The notes beneath the pieces are model-generated. The model saw only the letters and a program-made list of their open reading frames with translations. It searched no databases and was not told the origin of the DNA. The translations under genes and the position numbers were made by a program. Source: Flavobacterium psychrophilum (lineage in GTDB: Bacteria > Bacteroidota > Bacteroidia > Flavobacteriales > Flavobacteriaceae). From it: a stretch of 11,054 bases of DNA. Location of the stretch: contig DYPB01000054.1 in the NCBI GenBank assembly GCA_020720185.1, forward strand, positions 1 through 11,054, written 5' to 3'. This document shows, in pieces, positions 1-6,946 of the stretch. Positions within the stretch are counted from its first letter, which is position 1. Each line of letters starts with the position of its first letter.

Positions 1-64
1 TTATTGCATTTTGAGTTTTCATAACGAAGTCTAATGCGTAATTTGGGTTAAACTTATCATTCAC
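1..64. other. Left edge, unassigned; possible start of a minus-strand gene
   Basis: On the minus strand a frame is open from a GTG at 62-64 (or an ATG at 20-22) to the window edge. It reads NDKFNPNYALDFVMKTQNAI, which looks protein-like but is too short to identify. On the plus strand all three frames meet stops here (at 12-14, 22-24 and 32-34), so the tail of a plus-strand gene converging on accC is equally possible. The strong hairpin at 71-108 fits either arrangement. No promoter box of the TAnnTTTG type is visible before the minus-strand starts. I cannot choose between the two readings. Confidence 0.25.
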
Positions 65-70
65 TTTTTT

Positions 71-108
71 AAAAGAGGTTGTTTAAAATTTTTTAAACAA
101 CCTCTTTT
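71..108 (-). terminator. Rho-independent terminator after accC
   Basis: Bases 71-86 (AAAAGAGGTTGTTTAA) are perfectly complementary to 93-108, giving a 16-bp stem with a 6-base loop. The GAGG/CCTC core makes it far more stable than anything else in this AT-rich window. It lies just past the accC stop codon at 115. On the minus strand the stem ends in CCTCTTTT, and on the plus strand it ends in CCTCTTTTT, so it could terminate transcription in both directions. That would suit a convergent neighbour, if one exists to the left. Confidence 0.85.
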
Positions 109-114
109 TCTATA

Positions 115-1458
115 TTAAATTTCTTTCATTTTAAAAGTATCCATAAATGCTGTTGTATAATTTCCAGCAATATAATCTGGTTCATCCATTAATTGTCTGT
201 GAAACGGAATTGTAGTTTTTACACCTTCAATTACAAACTCATCTAATGCTCTTTTCATTTTGTTAATAGCTTCTTGTCTTGTTTGTGCAGTTGTTATTAA
301 CTTGGCTATCATACTATCATAGTTTGATGGAATGGTGTATCCTGCATACACATGAGTATCCAAACGAACTCCATGACCGCCTGGTGCGTGTAAAACTGTT
401 ATTTTTCCTGGTGATGGTCTAAAGTCATTGTAAGGATCTTCGGCATTAATTCGACATTCAATAGCATGTAAATTTGGTAGGTAGTTTTTGCCTGAAATCT
501 TCACTCCAGTAGCAACAAGTATTTGTTCTCTAATCAAGTCATAATCAACAACTTGTTCGGTTATTGGATGTTCCACTTGAATACGGGTATTCATTTCCAT
601 AAAATAGAAATTTCGGTGTTTATCTACCAAAAATTCTACTGTTCCTGCACCTTCATATTTGATATATTCGGCAGCTTTTACAGCGGCTTCTCCCATTTTA
701 TTTCGCAAATCATCGGTCATAAATGGCGATGGTGTTTCTTCGGTCAATTTTTGATGACGCCGTTGCACCGAACAATCTCTTTCTGATAAATGGCAAGCTT
801 TTCCAAATGAATCTCCCACAACTTGAATTTCTATGTGTCTCGGTTCTTCAATTAATTTTTCAAGATACATTCCATCGTTTCCAAACGCTGCAGCTGATTC
901 TTGCCTTGCACTTTCCCATGATTTTAATAAATCTTCTTTTTTCCAAACGGCACGCATTCCTTTACCTCCGCCACCTGCTGTTGCTTTTAGCATTACAGGA
1001 TAACCAAATTGGTCTGCTAATTTTTCTGCCTGTTCATAAGATTCTAGTATTCCAACTGAACCTGGTACGCATGGTACGCCAGCCTCTATCATAGTTGCTT
1101 TTGCCGATGCCTTATCTCCCATTCTGTCAATCATTTCTGGACTTGCTCCAATAAATTTAATACCGTGTTCTTGACAGATTTTAGAAAATTTAGCATTTTC
1201 TGACAAAAATCCATAACCTGGATGAATGGCATCTGCATTAGTAATTTCGGCAGCTGCAATGATATTTGACATTTTTAAATAGGACAAATTACTTGGTGGT
1301 GGTCCTATGCAAACTGCCTCGTCTGCAAATTTTACATGTAAACTTTCGGCATCGGCGGTAGAATAAACGGCAACCGTTTTTATCCCCATTTCTTTACAAG
1401 TTCTAATTATTCGTAGTGCAATTTCGCCTCTATTGGCTATAAGTATTTTTTTAAACAT
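115..1458 (-). CDS. accC: Acetyl-CoA carboxylase, biotin carboxylase subunit
   Basis: This cytoplasmic enzyme carboxylates biotin carried on AccB, using ATP and bicarbonate, in the first committed step of fatty acid synthesis. The 447 residues match the usual length (about 450). The N-terminal domain begins [15 protein letters not shown] (2-16), followed by the [11 protein letters not shown] segment (79-89). The ATP-grasp domain shows the glycine-rich loop GGGGKGM (162-168), Lys116, Lys158, RHIE (207-210) and RRHQK (233-237). The active-site region [13 protein letters not shown] spans 286-298 and supplies the metal-binding Glu288 and catalytic Arg292. A C-terminal biotin carboxylase domain follows ([11 protein letters not shown]). 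The gene lies 98 bp downstream of accB and is probably co-transcribed with it. Propionyl-CoA or pyruvate carboxylase is unlikely because the protein ends after the carboxylase domains and has a separate carrier protein. Confidence 0.98.
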   Translation of the reverse strand: MFKKILIANRGEIALRIIRTCKEMGIKTVAVYSTADAESLHVKFADEAVCIGPPPSNLSYLKMSNIIAAAEITNADAIHPGYGFLSENAKFSKICQEHGIKFIGASPEMIDRMGDKASAKATMIEAGVPCVPGSVGILESYEQAEKLADQFGYPVMLKATAGGGGKGMRAVWKKEDLLKSWESARQESAAAFGNDGMYLEKLIEEPRHIEIQVVGDSFGKACHLSERDCSVQRRHQKLTEETPSPFMTDDLRNKMGEAAVKAAEYIKYEGAGTVEFLVDKHRNFYFMEMNTRIQVEHPITEQVVDYDLIREQILVATGVKISGKNYLPNLHAIECRINAEDPYNDFRPSPGKITVLHAPGGHGVRLDTHVYAGYTIPSNYDSMIAKLITTAQTRQEAINKMKRALDEFVIEGVKTTIPFHRQLMDEPDYIAGNYTTAFMDTFKMKEI

Positions 1459-1556
1459 AGTTTAGAAATTTTAAATGATGAATTTTAAATTTTAAATTAT
1501 TTTAAATAACGATAACTTTCATCATTCAAAATTTATAATTTATAATTTATAATTTC
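1459..1556. repeat. AT-rich spacer with inverted repeat and 7-bp tandem repeat
   Basis: The spacer between accB and accC is almost entirely A and T. Bases 1466-1481 (AAATTTTAAATGATGA) are complementary at 15 of 16 positions to 1519-1534, enclosing a loop of about 37 bases that is itself made of AATTTTAAATT-like words. Immediately beyond the right arm, the unit ATAATTT is repeated three times without interruption at 1535-1555, ending next to the accB stop codon. I see no open frame and no promoter box here. It resembles the palindromic, A/T-word intergenic elements found scattered in flavobacterial genomes, but that is recollection and was not searched. Confidence 0.7.
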
Positions 1557-2024
1557 TTAAGATGGATCTACTAAAAATAATGGTTGGTCAAATTCTACTG
1601 GAGACATATCATCAACTAATATTTTAATTATTTTTCCAGAAATTTCGGATTCAATTTCGTTAAACAATTTCATTGCTTCAATTACACAAAGGGTATCTCC
1701 TTTTTGAATGGATTTACCAACTTCGGTGAATACATCTTTGTCTGGTGATGGTTTTCTATAAAAAGTTCCAATAATTGGAGATTTTATTGTTACAAATTTA
1801 GAGTTCTCATCGGCATCTGTAGTAGCAACTGGTGTTGATGTGGCAACTGGTGCTTGTGGAACGGCTTGTTGCGTCGGCATTTGTTGTACATAAGTAACAT
1901 CAGATGAGCTACCTGCTATTGTTGTTCTAACGGTAATTTTCACATCGCCTGTTTCTAATTTTACTTCTGCAACTCCTGAATTTGCTACAAATTTGATTAG
2001 GTTTTGAATTTCTTTTAAATCCAT
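1557..2024 (-). CDS. accB: Acetyl-CoA carboxylase, biotin carboxyl carrier protein
   Basis: This protein carries biotin between the biotin carboxylase (AccC) and the carboxyltransferase. It has 155 residues, the normal size. Residues 1-35 form the N-terminal dimerisation region, 45-72 form a flexible linker rich in Pro, Ala, Gln and Thr, and 76-153 form the biotinyl domain. The domain opens with SPIIGTFYRKPSPDKD (82-97), which contains the 'thumb' typical of bacterial AccB. The biotinylation motif is IEAMKLFNEIE (115-125), with Lys119 as the biotin acceptor. Most AccB proteins have EAMKMMNEIE, so the LF pair is a mild variant. The ATG at 2022-2024 is the natural start, and a good -7 promoter box lies about 30 bases upstream. 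The gene is followed by accC. Confidence 0.97.
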   Translation of the reverse strand: MDLKEIQNLIKFVANSGVAEVKLETGDVKITVRTTIAGSSSDVTYVQQMPTQQAVPQAPVATSTPVATTDADENSKFVTIKSPIIGTFYRKPSPDKDVFTEVGKSIQKGDTLCVIEAMKLFNEIESEISGKIIKILVDDMSPVEFDQPLFLVDPS

Positions 2025-2053
2025 AATATGATTAGTTTTTTGTTTATATATAG

Positions 2054-2061
2054 CAAATTTA
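2054..2061 (-). promoter_or_regulatory. -7 promoter box for accB-accC
   Basis: On the minus strand this reads TAAATTTG, a perfect match to the Bacteroidota -7 consensus TAnnTTTG. It lies 29 bases before the accB ATG and would give a leader of roughly 20 bases. No clear -33 TTG is seen. The region 16-25 bases upstream is a run of nine T (2077-2085 on the plus strand, as A). The box sits in the 83-bp gap that separates the glycan locus from accB, so accBC probably does not depend on read-through from it. Confidence 0.6.
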
Positions 2062-2107
2062 ACATTTTTATTACATAAAAAAAAATCTTGCTTTGTTTTT
2101 AATTATT

Positions 2108-3244
2108 TTATTTAAAGAATGAATCGAAAACAATTTTAATTCTGTTTCTATCGTCATCCGTTAAATTTGAACCCGAAGGTAAACACAATCCATTTTCGAA
2201 TAGTTTTTCGGCAACATTCGTTCCAAAATAAGGATATTTTTCAAAAACAGGTTGCAGATGCATTGGTTTCCATAACGGGCGACTCTCTATATTTTCATTG
2301 TCTAATGCTATTCGCAAATCTTCATGGGTTTTACCATTACATTTATCAGGATTTATGGTTATTGCCGATAGCCAATGGTTCGAAAAATAATCCGCATTTG
2401 GTTCTTGTAAAATCGTTATGGCATCAATAGTAGCAAAATAATTAGCATAAAACTCCTGCATTGCCCGACGATAACCGATGTGTTTATCTAAAACCTGCAT
2501 TTGCCCACGACCTATTCCAGCACTAATATTACTCAATCGATAATTATAACCTATTTCGGAATGTTGATAATGTGGTGCATTATCTCGTGCCTGCGTTGCC
2601 AAGAAAATAGCTTTATTTTTGATGGCTAAATCATTCGTTACCAATGCTCCTCCGCCTGATGTTGTAATGGTTTTATTTCCATTAAAAGACAGAACACCGA
2701 TATTTCCAAACGAACCGCATTTTTGTCCTTTGTAGGTACTTCCTAATGCTTCGGCACTATCTTCCAAAATTGGGATTTGATAGGTGTATGCAATTTTTTT
2801 TATCTCATCTACTTTAAATGGCATTCCGTACAGATGCACTGCAATAATTGCTTTTGGCTTTTTTCCATTGGCAATTCGGTCTTTAATAGCATCTTCTAAT
2901 GCGTTTGGACAGATATTCCAAGTATCAATTTCACTATCAACAAAAACTGGTGTTGCTCCTTGATAAATTATTGGATTTGCAGATGCAGAAAAAGTAAAAC
3001 TTTGACAAATAACCTCGTCTCCTGCTTTTACATCTAATAGAATTAATCCTAAATGAATAGCTGCTGTGCCCGAACTTAATGCTGCAATGTGAGAATTTGC
3101 TCCTATATATTGTTCTAAATCTTGTTCAAAACCTGTAACATTTGGACCTAACGGGGCAACCCAGTTGGTATCAAAGGCTTCTTGTACAAATTTTTGCTCA
3201 TTTCCGCCCATATGTGGTGAGGAGAGCCATATTTTTTTGTTCAT
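2108..3244 (-). CDS. pglE: PLP-dependent sugar-nucleotide aminotransferase, PglE/DegT type
   Basis: The family (DegT/DnrJ/EryC1/StrS) transfers an amino group from glutamate to a keto sugar on a nucleotide. The 378 residues begin NKKIWLSSPHMGGNE, very like Campylobacter PglE, which makes UDP-N-acetylbacillosamine precursors from the UDP-4-keto sugar. The PLP-lysine is Lys191 in SFNGNKTITTSGGG (186-199). The cofactor-binding acid is in EDSAEALGS (161-169), the phosphate-binding SSGTAA is at 57-62, and GYNYRLSN (232-239) is the family signature. The C-terminal IESRPLWKPMH also matches PglE. The start overlaps the stop of the upstream PGT gene by 4 bp (ATGA), which indicates translational coupling. 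The substrate is inferred; no PglF dehydratase or PglD acetyltransferase is present in the window. An aminotransferase for another 4-keto or 3-keto sugar remains possible. Confidence 0.88.
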   Translation of the reverse strand: MNKKIWLSSPHMGGNEQKFVQEAFDTNWVAPLGPNVTGFEQDLEQYIGANSHIAALSSGTAAIHLGLILLDVKAGDEVICQSFTFSASANPIIYQGATPVFVDSEIDTWNICPNALEDAIKDRIANGKKPKAIIAVHLYGMPFKVDEIKKIAYTYQIPILEDSAEALGSTYKGQKCGSFGNIGVLSFNGNKTITTSGGGALVTNDLAIKNKAIFLATQARDNAPHYQHSEIGYNYRLSNISAGIGRGQMQVLDKHIGYRRAMQEFYANYFATIDAITILQEPNADYFSNHWLSAITINPDKCNGKTHEDLRIALDNENIESRPLWKPMHLQPVFEKYPYFGTNVAEKLFENGLCLPSGSNLTDDDRNRIKIVFDSFFK

Positions 3245-3792
3245 ATCCTAAAAATTGTTTTTAAAATTATTTTAAAATCCACAAAAATACTATGATTATG
3301 ATAATATTCAAGGTTCATTTTTACTTTATCAGGAAAAATAATTTTATCGTTATATTCTAACGGGTCGTTTTGTTTTGACAAAAGAGACTCTTCATTTGCA
3401 TACTTTATGCTTGCTAAACTTGTTAAACCAGGCTTTAATTTCAAAATATTTCTATTTTCGTCTTCTAATTTATCGTAGTAGCCAACAATATCAGGTCGAT
3501 ATCCTACGAAACTCATTTGTCCAAGTAAAATATTTAAAAGCTGTGGTAACTCATCAATTTTTGATTTACGAAAGAATTTTCCAATATTTGAAATGTTCCT
3601 ATTTTCGGTATGTCTTATTGTTTTGAGTTTGTAAATTTTAAAAATTTTACCAAATTGACCTACTCTTTCTTGTATAAAAAAGCCATTCGACCTTGTGTCG
3701 AAACTTGCAATAATCCAAGCAAAAATTATTAACCAAGATAAAAATATCAAGGCAAGGACGGAGAAAAATATATCGAAAAATCTTTTAGGCAT
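3241..3792 (-). CDS. Phosphoglycosyl transferase (bacterial sugar transferase), divergent
   Basis: This membrane enzyme of the monotopic PGT superfamily moves a sugar phosphate from a nucleotide sugar to undecaprenyl phosphate. The ATG at 3790-3792 is preferred. It gives the family-like beginning MPKRFFDIFF and leaves 4 bp after the upstream stop. The ATG at 3852 would add 20 atypical residues and overlap the neighbour by 56 bp. The 183 residues contain one hydrophobic segment (7-29), GFFIQERVGQFGKIFKIYKLKT (37-58), the catalytic Asp80-Glu81 in SKIDELPQLLN, and GYRPD (97-101) where PglC has GPRP. After KPGLTS (120-125) the usual GWAQVNGRN is replaced by an ASIKYANEE-type segment, which defines a distinct subgroup. 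The hydrophobic segment lacks the usual Ser-Pro break and has LSW at 18-20. Substrate unknown. The gene overlaps the aminotransferase gene by 4 bp. Confidence 0.88.
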   Translation of the reverse strand: MPKRFFDIFFSVLALIFLSWLIIFAWIIASFDTRSNGFFIQERVGQFGKIFKIYKLKTIRHTENRNISNIGKFFRKSKIDELPQLLNILLGQMSFVGYRPDIVGYYDKLEDENRNILKLKPGLTSLASIKYANEESLLSKQNDPLEYNDKIIFPDKVKMNLEYYHNHSIFVDFKIILKTIFRI

Positions 3793-3796
3793 TCCG

Positions 3797-4450
3797 TTAG
3801 AGTTGTTTTTTTGATAAATAATAATCAATGCAAAGTTGCGGATATTTTTCAATCTTCATTTGGTTAATGATGAAATCAATATTGTGTTTAAAATATTTTA
3901 ATTCTATTTTCTGGCTATCTGTATCTAACTGAATATAATTTGAAACATTTATTAATTCTCTGTTTTGTCCTAAACTGCCTGTATTAAAAATTTTAAATCC
4001 GTTTTTTTCTCGTTCAAATTGTTGATGAGAATGCCCAATAATATAATTTTTGTCGATAATGTGTTCCGTAATATCAGTATCGGCAAAAATATATTTATTG
4101 AAAATTGTATGCTCAATGGTATAATTTTCTATTTCACAACTATCGCTATATTTCTCTAATAGCGGAATTAATTTTTTATCAAAATTTTTGTAGCAATTTT
4201 CAAAAAAGCTTGTTGCAACTTCATTTCTTCCATCATAAAAACCGTTAATAAAATAATTTTCGTGATTTCCTTTTACTCTTTTAATATTCGTAATTTCATC
4301 TAAAAACTGCACACATTCATTACTAAACGGTGCATAATTGACTACATCGCCATGACAAATAAATAAATCTGTTTTTGCTTTTTCTATCTCAAAAAGTTTT
4401 TCCAGTGCTATTATGTTACCATGAACATCACCAAATAGGGTTATAATCAT
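3797..4450 (-). CDS. Calcineurin-like metallophosphoesterase, YfcE-like
   Basis: This is a probable cytoplasmic two-metal phosphoesterase; no signal peptide or membrane segment is seen. All the metal-binding motifs are in place in 217 residues: GDVHGN (7-12) with Asp8 and His10, GDVV (34-37) with Asp35, GNHE (61-64) with the catalytic Asn62-His63 pair, His114, and GHSHQ (139-143). NTGSLGQNR (156-164) is the closing motif of the YfcE/MJ0936-like branch. Such enzymes cleave phosphodiesters or phosphomonoesters of many kinds, so sequence alone does not name a substrate. It sits between the epimerase gene (32 bp upstream) and the divergent PGT gene (4 bp downstream). It may therefore act on a nucleotide sugar, a sugar phosphate or a by-product of the pathway; this is inference. 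Confidence 0.9.
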   Translation of the reverse strand: MIITLFGDVHGNIIALEKLFEIEKAKTDLFICHGDVVNYAPFSNECVQFLDEITNIKRVKGNHENYFINGFYDGRNEVATSFFENCYKNFDKKLIPLLEKYSDSCEIENYTIEHTIFNKYIFADTDITEHIIDKNYIIGHSHQQFEREKNGFKIFNTGSLGQNRELINVSNYIQLDTDSQKIELKYFKHNIDFIINQMKIEKYPQLCIDYYLSKKQL

Positions 4451-4482
4451 TTCTTAATTTCAATTTTAAAATATTAACTTAG

Positions 4483-5295
4483 TTAAAAAGCTATCATTTT
4501 TTTTATACCTTCTTGTATTGTGGTTTTTGGTTTCCAGTTTATTAATTGCTGCGTAATTTTGGGATCAAATATAAACGATTGACCAAAATCTATATCTTTG
4601 TATAAAATTTCACAATCAATATTATTACAAACCTGTTCTGCAATTTCTTTATTGGTTGTAGAGGTTCCAGTTGCTCCTAAAAATATTTTGTTTTCTTTTA
4701 TTTCTGATATTTTAATACAAAAATCAACTGCGTCATCAATAAATAAATAGTCTTGTTTTCGTTCTCCTTCCCCAAAAAGTTGAATTTTCCCTAACTCTTT
4801 TGCACTTTTAATAATTTGTGGAAGGAATGAATTATTTGTTATTCCAGAACCATAAATATAAGTGAGTCTTGCTATTGAATAATTTTGTATTGACTGTACA
4901 ATATATTCTCCTGCAATTTTTGACAAGGCATAATTACTTGGATTGTTAAACGCTGATTGTTCGGTAATTGGCAAATCATGCAAACCATAAACATTTGTAG
5001 ACGATATGTATATGAATTTTGTATCCTTAAATTTTTTAGAATATTGATACAAAGTATCATTTATTTCTAATAATTCAATATGTGAATTAGTATAATTGCC
5101 TACAACATAAAAGATAGAGTCTGGATTGTGGCTTGATTGTAAAAAATTATCTGAACTTATTAGAACCGCTTTTGAATTAATTTTATTATAATTAGTGTTA
5201 TAAACGGCAAATACTTCAATATTACTATCGATTAATTTATTGACAATTGCTCCACCTAAAAACCCATTTGCACCAATCACTGCTGCTGTTTTCAT
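4483..5295 (-). CDS. NAD(P)-dependent sugar epimerase/dehydratase
   Basis: This is an extended short-chain dehydrogenase that acts on a nucleotide sugar. The Rossmann start is AAVIGANGFLGGAIV (4-18), carrying the GxxGxxG dinucleotide loop. YISSTNVYG (96-104) supplies the catalytic Ser/Thr, and the active-site Tyr122xxxLys126 pair is in NYALSK. RLTYIYGSG (143-151) and FGEGERKQDYLFIDDAV (174-190) are the substrate-domain signatures of the GalE/RmlB/RfbD-like superfamily. At 270 residues it is shorter than classical 4-epimerases or 4,6-dehydratases (310-350). Its first 60 residues after the loop are compact, so it may be a reductase or epimerase, not a dehydratase. It is only 3 bp downstream of the ATP-grasp gene, which suggests the two act on the same sugar. 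The exact reaction cannot be assigned. Confidence 0.88.
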   Translation of the reverse strand: MKTAAVIGANGFLGGAIVNKLIDSNIEVFAVYNTNYNKINSKAVLISSDNFLQSSHNPDSIFYVVGNYTNSHIELLEINDTLYQYSKKFKDTKFIYISSTNVYGLHDLPITEQSAFNNPSNYALSKIAGEYIVQSIQNYSIARLTYIYGSGITNNSFLPQIIKSAKELGKIQLFGEGERKQDYLFIDDAVDFCIKISEIKENKIFLGATGTSTTNKEIAEQVCNNIDCEILYKDIDFGQSFIFDPKITQQLINWKPKTTIQEGIKKMIAF

Positions 5296-5298
5296 TTT

Positions 5299-6333
5299 TT
5301 ATGGTTGTATTTTAAAGTTATAAAATTCTGCTGATGGTTGTTGTAACATTTCATTGTTTTTGAATGCCTCAAATTGATTTTCGTCAATAAAAACATCCGA
5401 CCAAGCACGGAGTACTATTCCATTTCTTAAACTTGGTTTTTTAATTTCTGTGCCAAATAATTTATATTTTAAAATTGCCTCAACTTCATTAAAACCAAAA
5501 AAATGGCGTAGTGGTGTAGTGCCACTAAACCTACCGTTTATCTCAAAAATTATAGGTTTGCCGTCCAGAATTCTAAATTGAAAATTTACGGGACCATCGG
5601 GGTTCAATTTTTCGGCAATTTCTACAATTATTTCATCATATTTCGAGGTTTCTTTATCTATGTAAGCCCGATAGGTGTTGCCATCTCGTAAATCTCGTTT
5701 CAAGGTAACGATTGCCTTGCATTTTCCTTCAATAACCACACAGCCAGATGTATATTCGCCTTCATTTTCTGGTAAAAACTGTTGCACGACAAGATTACTG
5801 TTTGGGTTATAAATAGCCATTAGTTCCTCGTGGTTATTGATTTTCATAATTCCTAAACTCCTTGCTCCGTCTATTGGTTTTGCAAATAACGGAAAGCCAA
5901 TTTTTTCTTCAATTTCATTTAGTTTTTGTAGGTCATTTGCCATGACAGAAAAAGGATATGGAAATTGATTGTCTTGTAAAAATTTTGCTGTTAGAAATTT
6001 ATCATTTGCAATAGTAATGATATTAGGATCACTCACGATCACAATACAATTTAGATTGTTTTTATGTTTTGAAAAAATGGGTAGCTCAACATCTGTACCT
6101 ATCAAAATGACATCAATATTATACTGTAAGATAATATTTTTTATAGTTTCAATATAGTTTTCATCCGTCGCTTTTGGAATCGTTAGAGCAAAATCACCCA
6201 GCCAATGTCCCGTAGAAAGAGGATTGGGGTCTGCGGTAAACACTTTTTTATCAAAATCTGCAATTTGCAAAAGTCTTAAAATTCCTTGACCTAATAGAGC
6301 TCCAGCCCCTGTAACTAAAATATTTTTTGTCAT
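5299..6333 (-). CDS. ATP-grasp ligase, CarB-like
   Basis: ATP-grasp enzymes activate a carboxylate as an acyl phosphate and join it to an amine or similar nucleophile. The 344 residues show a pre-ATP-grasp Rossmann-like domain beginning NILVTGAGALLGQGILR (4-20), then the ATP-grasp fold. The ATP-binding lysine is in PLFAKPIDGARSLG (148-161). The Mg-binding segment is FQFRILDGKPIIFEINGRFSGTTP (251-274), with Glu264 and Asn266. The arrangement matches the carbamoyl-phosphate synthase large-chain-like proteins often found in capsule and O-antigen loci. In that setting they are presumed to attach an amino acid or another acyl group to a sugar or sugar acid. The gene is 4 bp after the PglC-like gene and 3 bp before the epimerase. 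The acceptor and donor are unknown. Confidence 0.9.
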   Translation of the reverse strand: MTKNILVTGAGALLGQGILRLLQIADFDKKVFTADPNPLSTGHWLGDFALTIPKATDENYIETIKNIILQYNIDVILIGTDVELPIFSKHKNNLNCIVIVSDPNIITIANDKFLTAKFLQDNQFPYPFSVMANDLQKLNEIEEKIGFPLFAKPIDGARSLGIMKINNHEELMAIYNPNSNLVVQQFLPENEGEYTSGCVVIEGKCKAIVTLKRDLRDGNTYRAYIDKETSKYDEIIVEIAEKLNPDGPVNFQFRILDGKPIIFEINGRFSGTTPLRHFFGFNEVEAILKYKLFGTEIKKPSLRNGIVLRAWSDVFIDENQFEAFKNNEMLQQPSAEFYNFKIQP

Positions 6334-6337
6334 TGGT

Positions 6338-6946
6338 TTAATTTTTTAATTTATCAAATCGTGGCATTATAACCTGTCCGTCAGGGGTAATTCCTTTTGA
6401 GGCAAGTGTTTTTATTATAGTGAGGCACATTGTTTTTAGATCTAAAAGAAAACTAATATTATCAACATACCAAACATCGTATTCAAATTTTTTGTCCCAA
6501 GATATTGCATTTCTGCCGTTTACTTGTGCCCAACCTGTTATTCCTGGTTTTACTTCGTGTCGACGGTTTTGAAAATCGTTGTACAAATGCAAATAATCGG
6601 TTAATAATGGTCTAGGACCTATTAAACTCATCTGTCCGATTAAAACATTCCATAATTGTGGAATTTCGTCAAGAGATGTTTTTCTTACAAATTTTCCTGT
6701 TCGGGTTAATCTTTCTGTATCCGAAAGTAAATTTCCGTCCGCATCTTTTCTGTCGTTCATTGTTTTGAACTTGATGATTTTGAATATCTTACCGTTTTTT
6801 CCTGGTCTTAACTGAAAGAAGAAAGGTTTGCCGTCGTTTGAGAAATATAAAATTATTGTTATTACTAAAAGTATTGGCAACAACAAAATTAAGCCGCAAA
6901 AAGCGGCAACAGAATCGTAAATGGGTTTTATTATGTTTTTATACAT
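6338..6946 (-). CDS. pglC: PglC-like phosphoglycosyl transferase
   Basis: This monotopic membrane enzyme starts a lipid-linked glycan by transferring a sugar phosphate (in PglC, N,N'-diacetylbacillosamine-1-phosphate) to undecaprenyl phosphate. Its 202 residues match PglC in length and plan. There is one re-entrant hydrophobic segment (14-35) with a Pro at 24, then PFFFQLRPGKNGKIFKIIKFKTMN (41-64). The catalytic Asp93-Glu94 pair is in TSLDEIPQLWNVL, at the same residue numbers as in Campylobacter PglC. GPRPLL (110-115) and KPGITGWAQVNGRNAISW (133-150) complete the signature. The start codon overlaps the stop of the preceding ATPase gene by 1 bp. The family is certain. The donor sugar is inferred from the PglE-like aminotransferase in the same locus and could be another UDP-amino sugar. 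Confidence 0.93.
   Translation of the reverse strand: MYKNIIKPIYDSVAAFCGLILLLPILLVITIILYFSNDGKPFFFQLRPGKNGKIFKIIKFKTMNDRKDADGNLLSDTERLTRTGKFVRKTSLDEIPQLWNVLIGQMSLIGPRPLLTDYLHLYNDFQNRRHEVKPGITGWAQVNGRNAISWDKKFEYDVWYVDNISFLLDLKTMCLTIIKTLASKGITPDGQVIMPRFDKLKN

Noticed and set aside
723..1094. Plus-strand open frame of 123 codons
   Set aside because: It is antisense to the conserved core of accC, with no family motif and no promoter.
2077..2100. Terminator after the aminotransferase gene (T9 run on the minus strand)
   Set aside because: No GC-containing stem precedes the T run, and only A/T pairing is possible. Not supported as a terminator.
3793..3852. A longer start for the divergent PGT, overlapping the phosphoesterase gene by 56 bp
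   Set aside because: The additional 20 residues (Asn/Ile-rich) do not resemble the family N-terminus, while MPKRFFDIFF at 3792 does and leaves a normal 4-bp gap.
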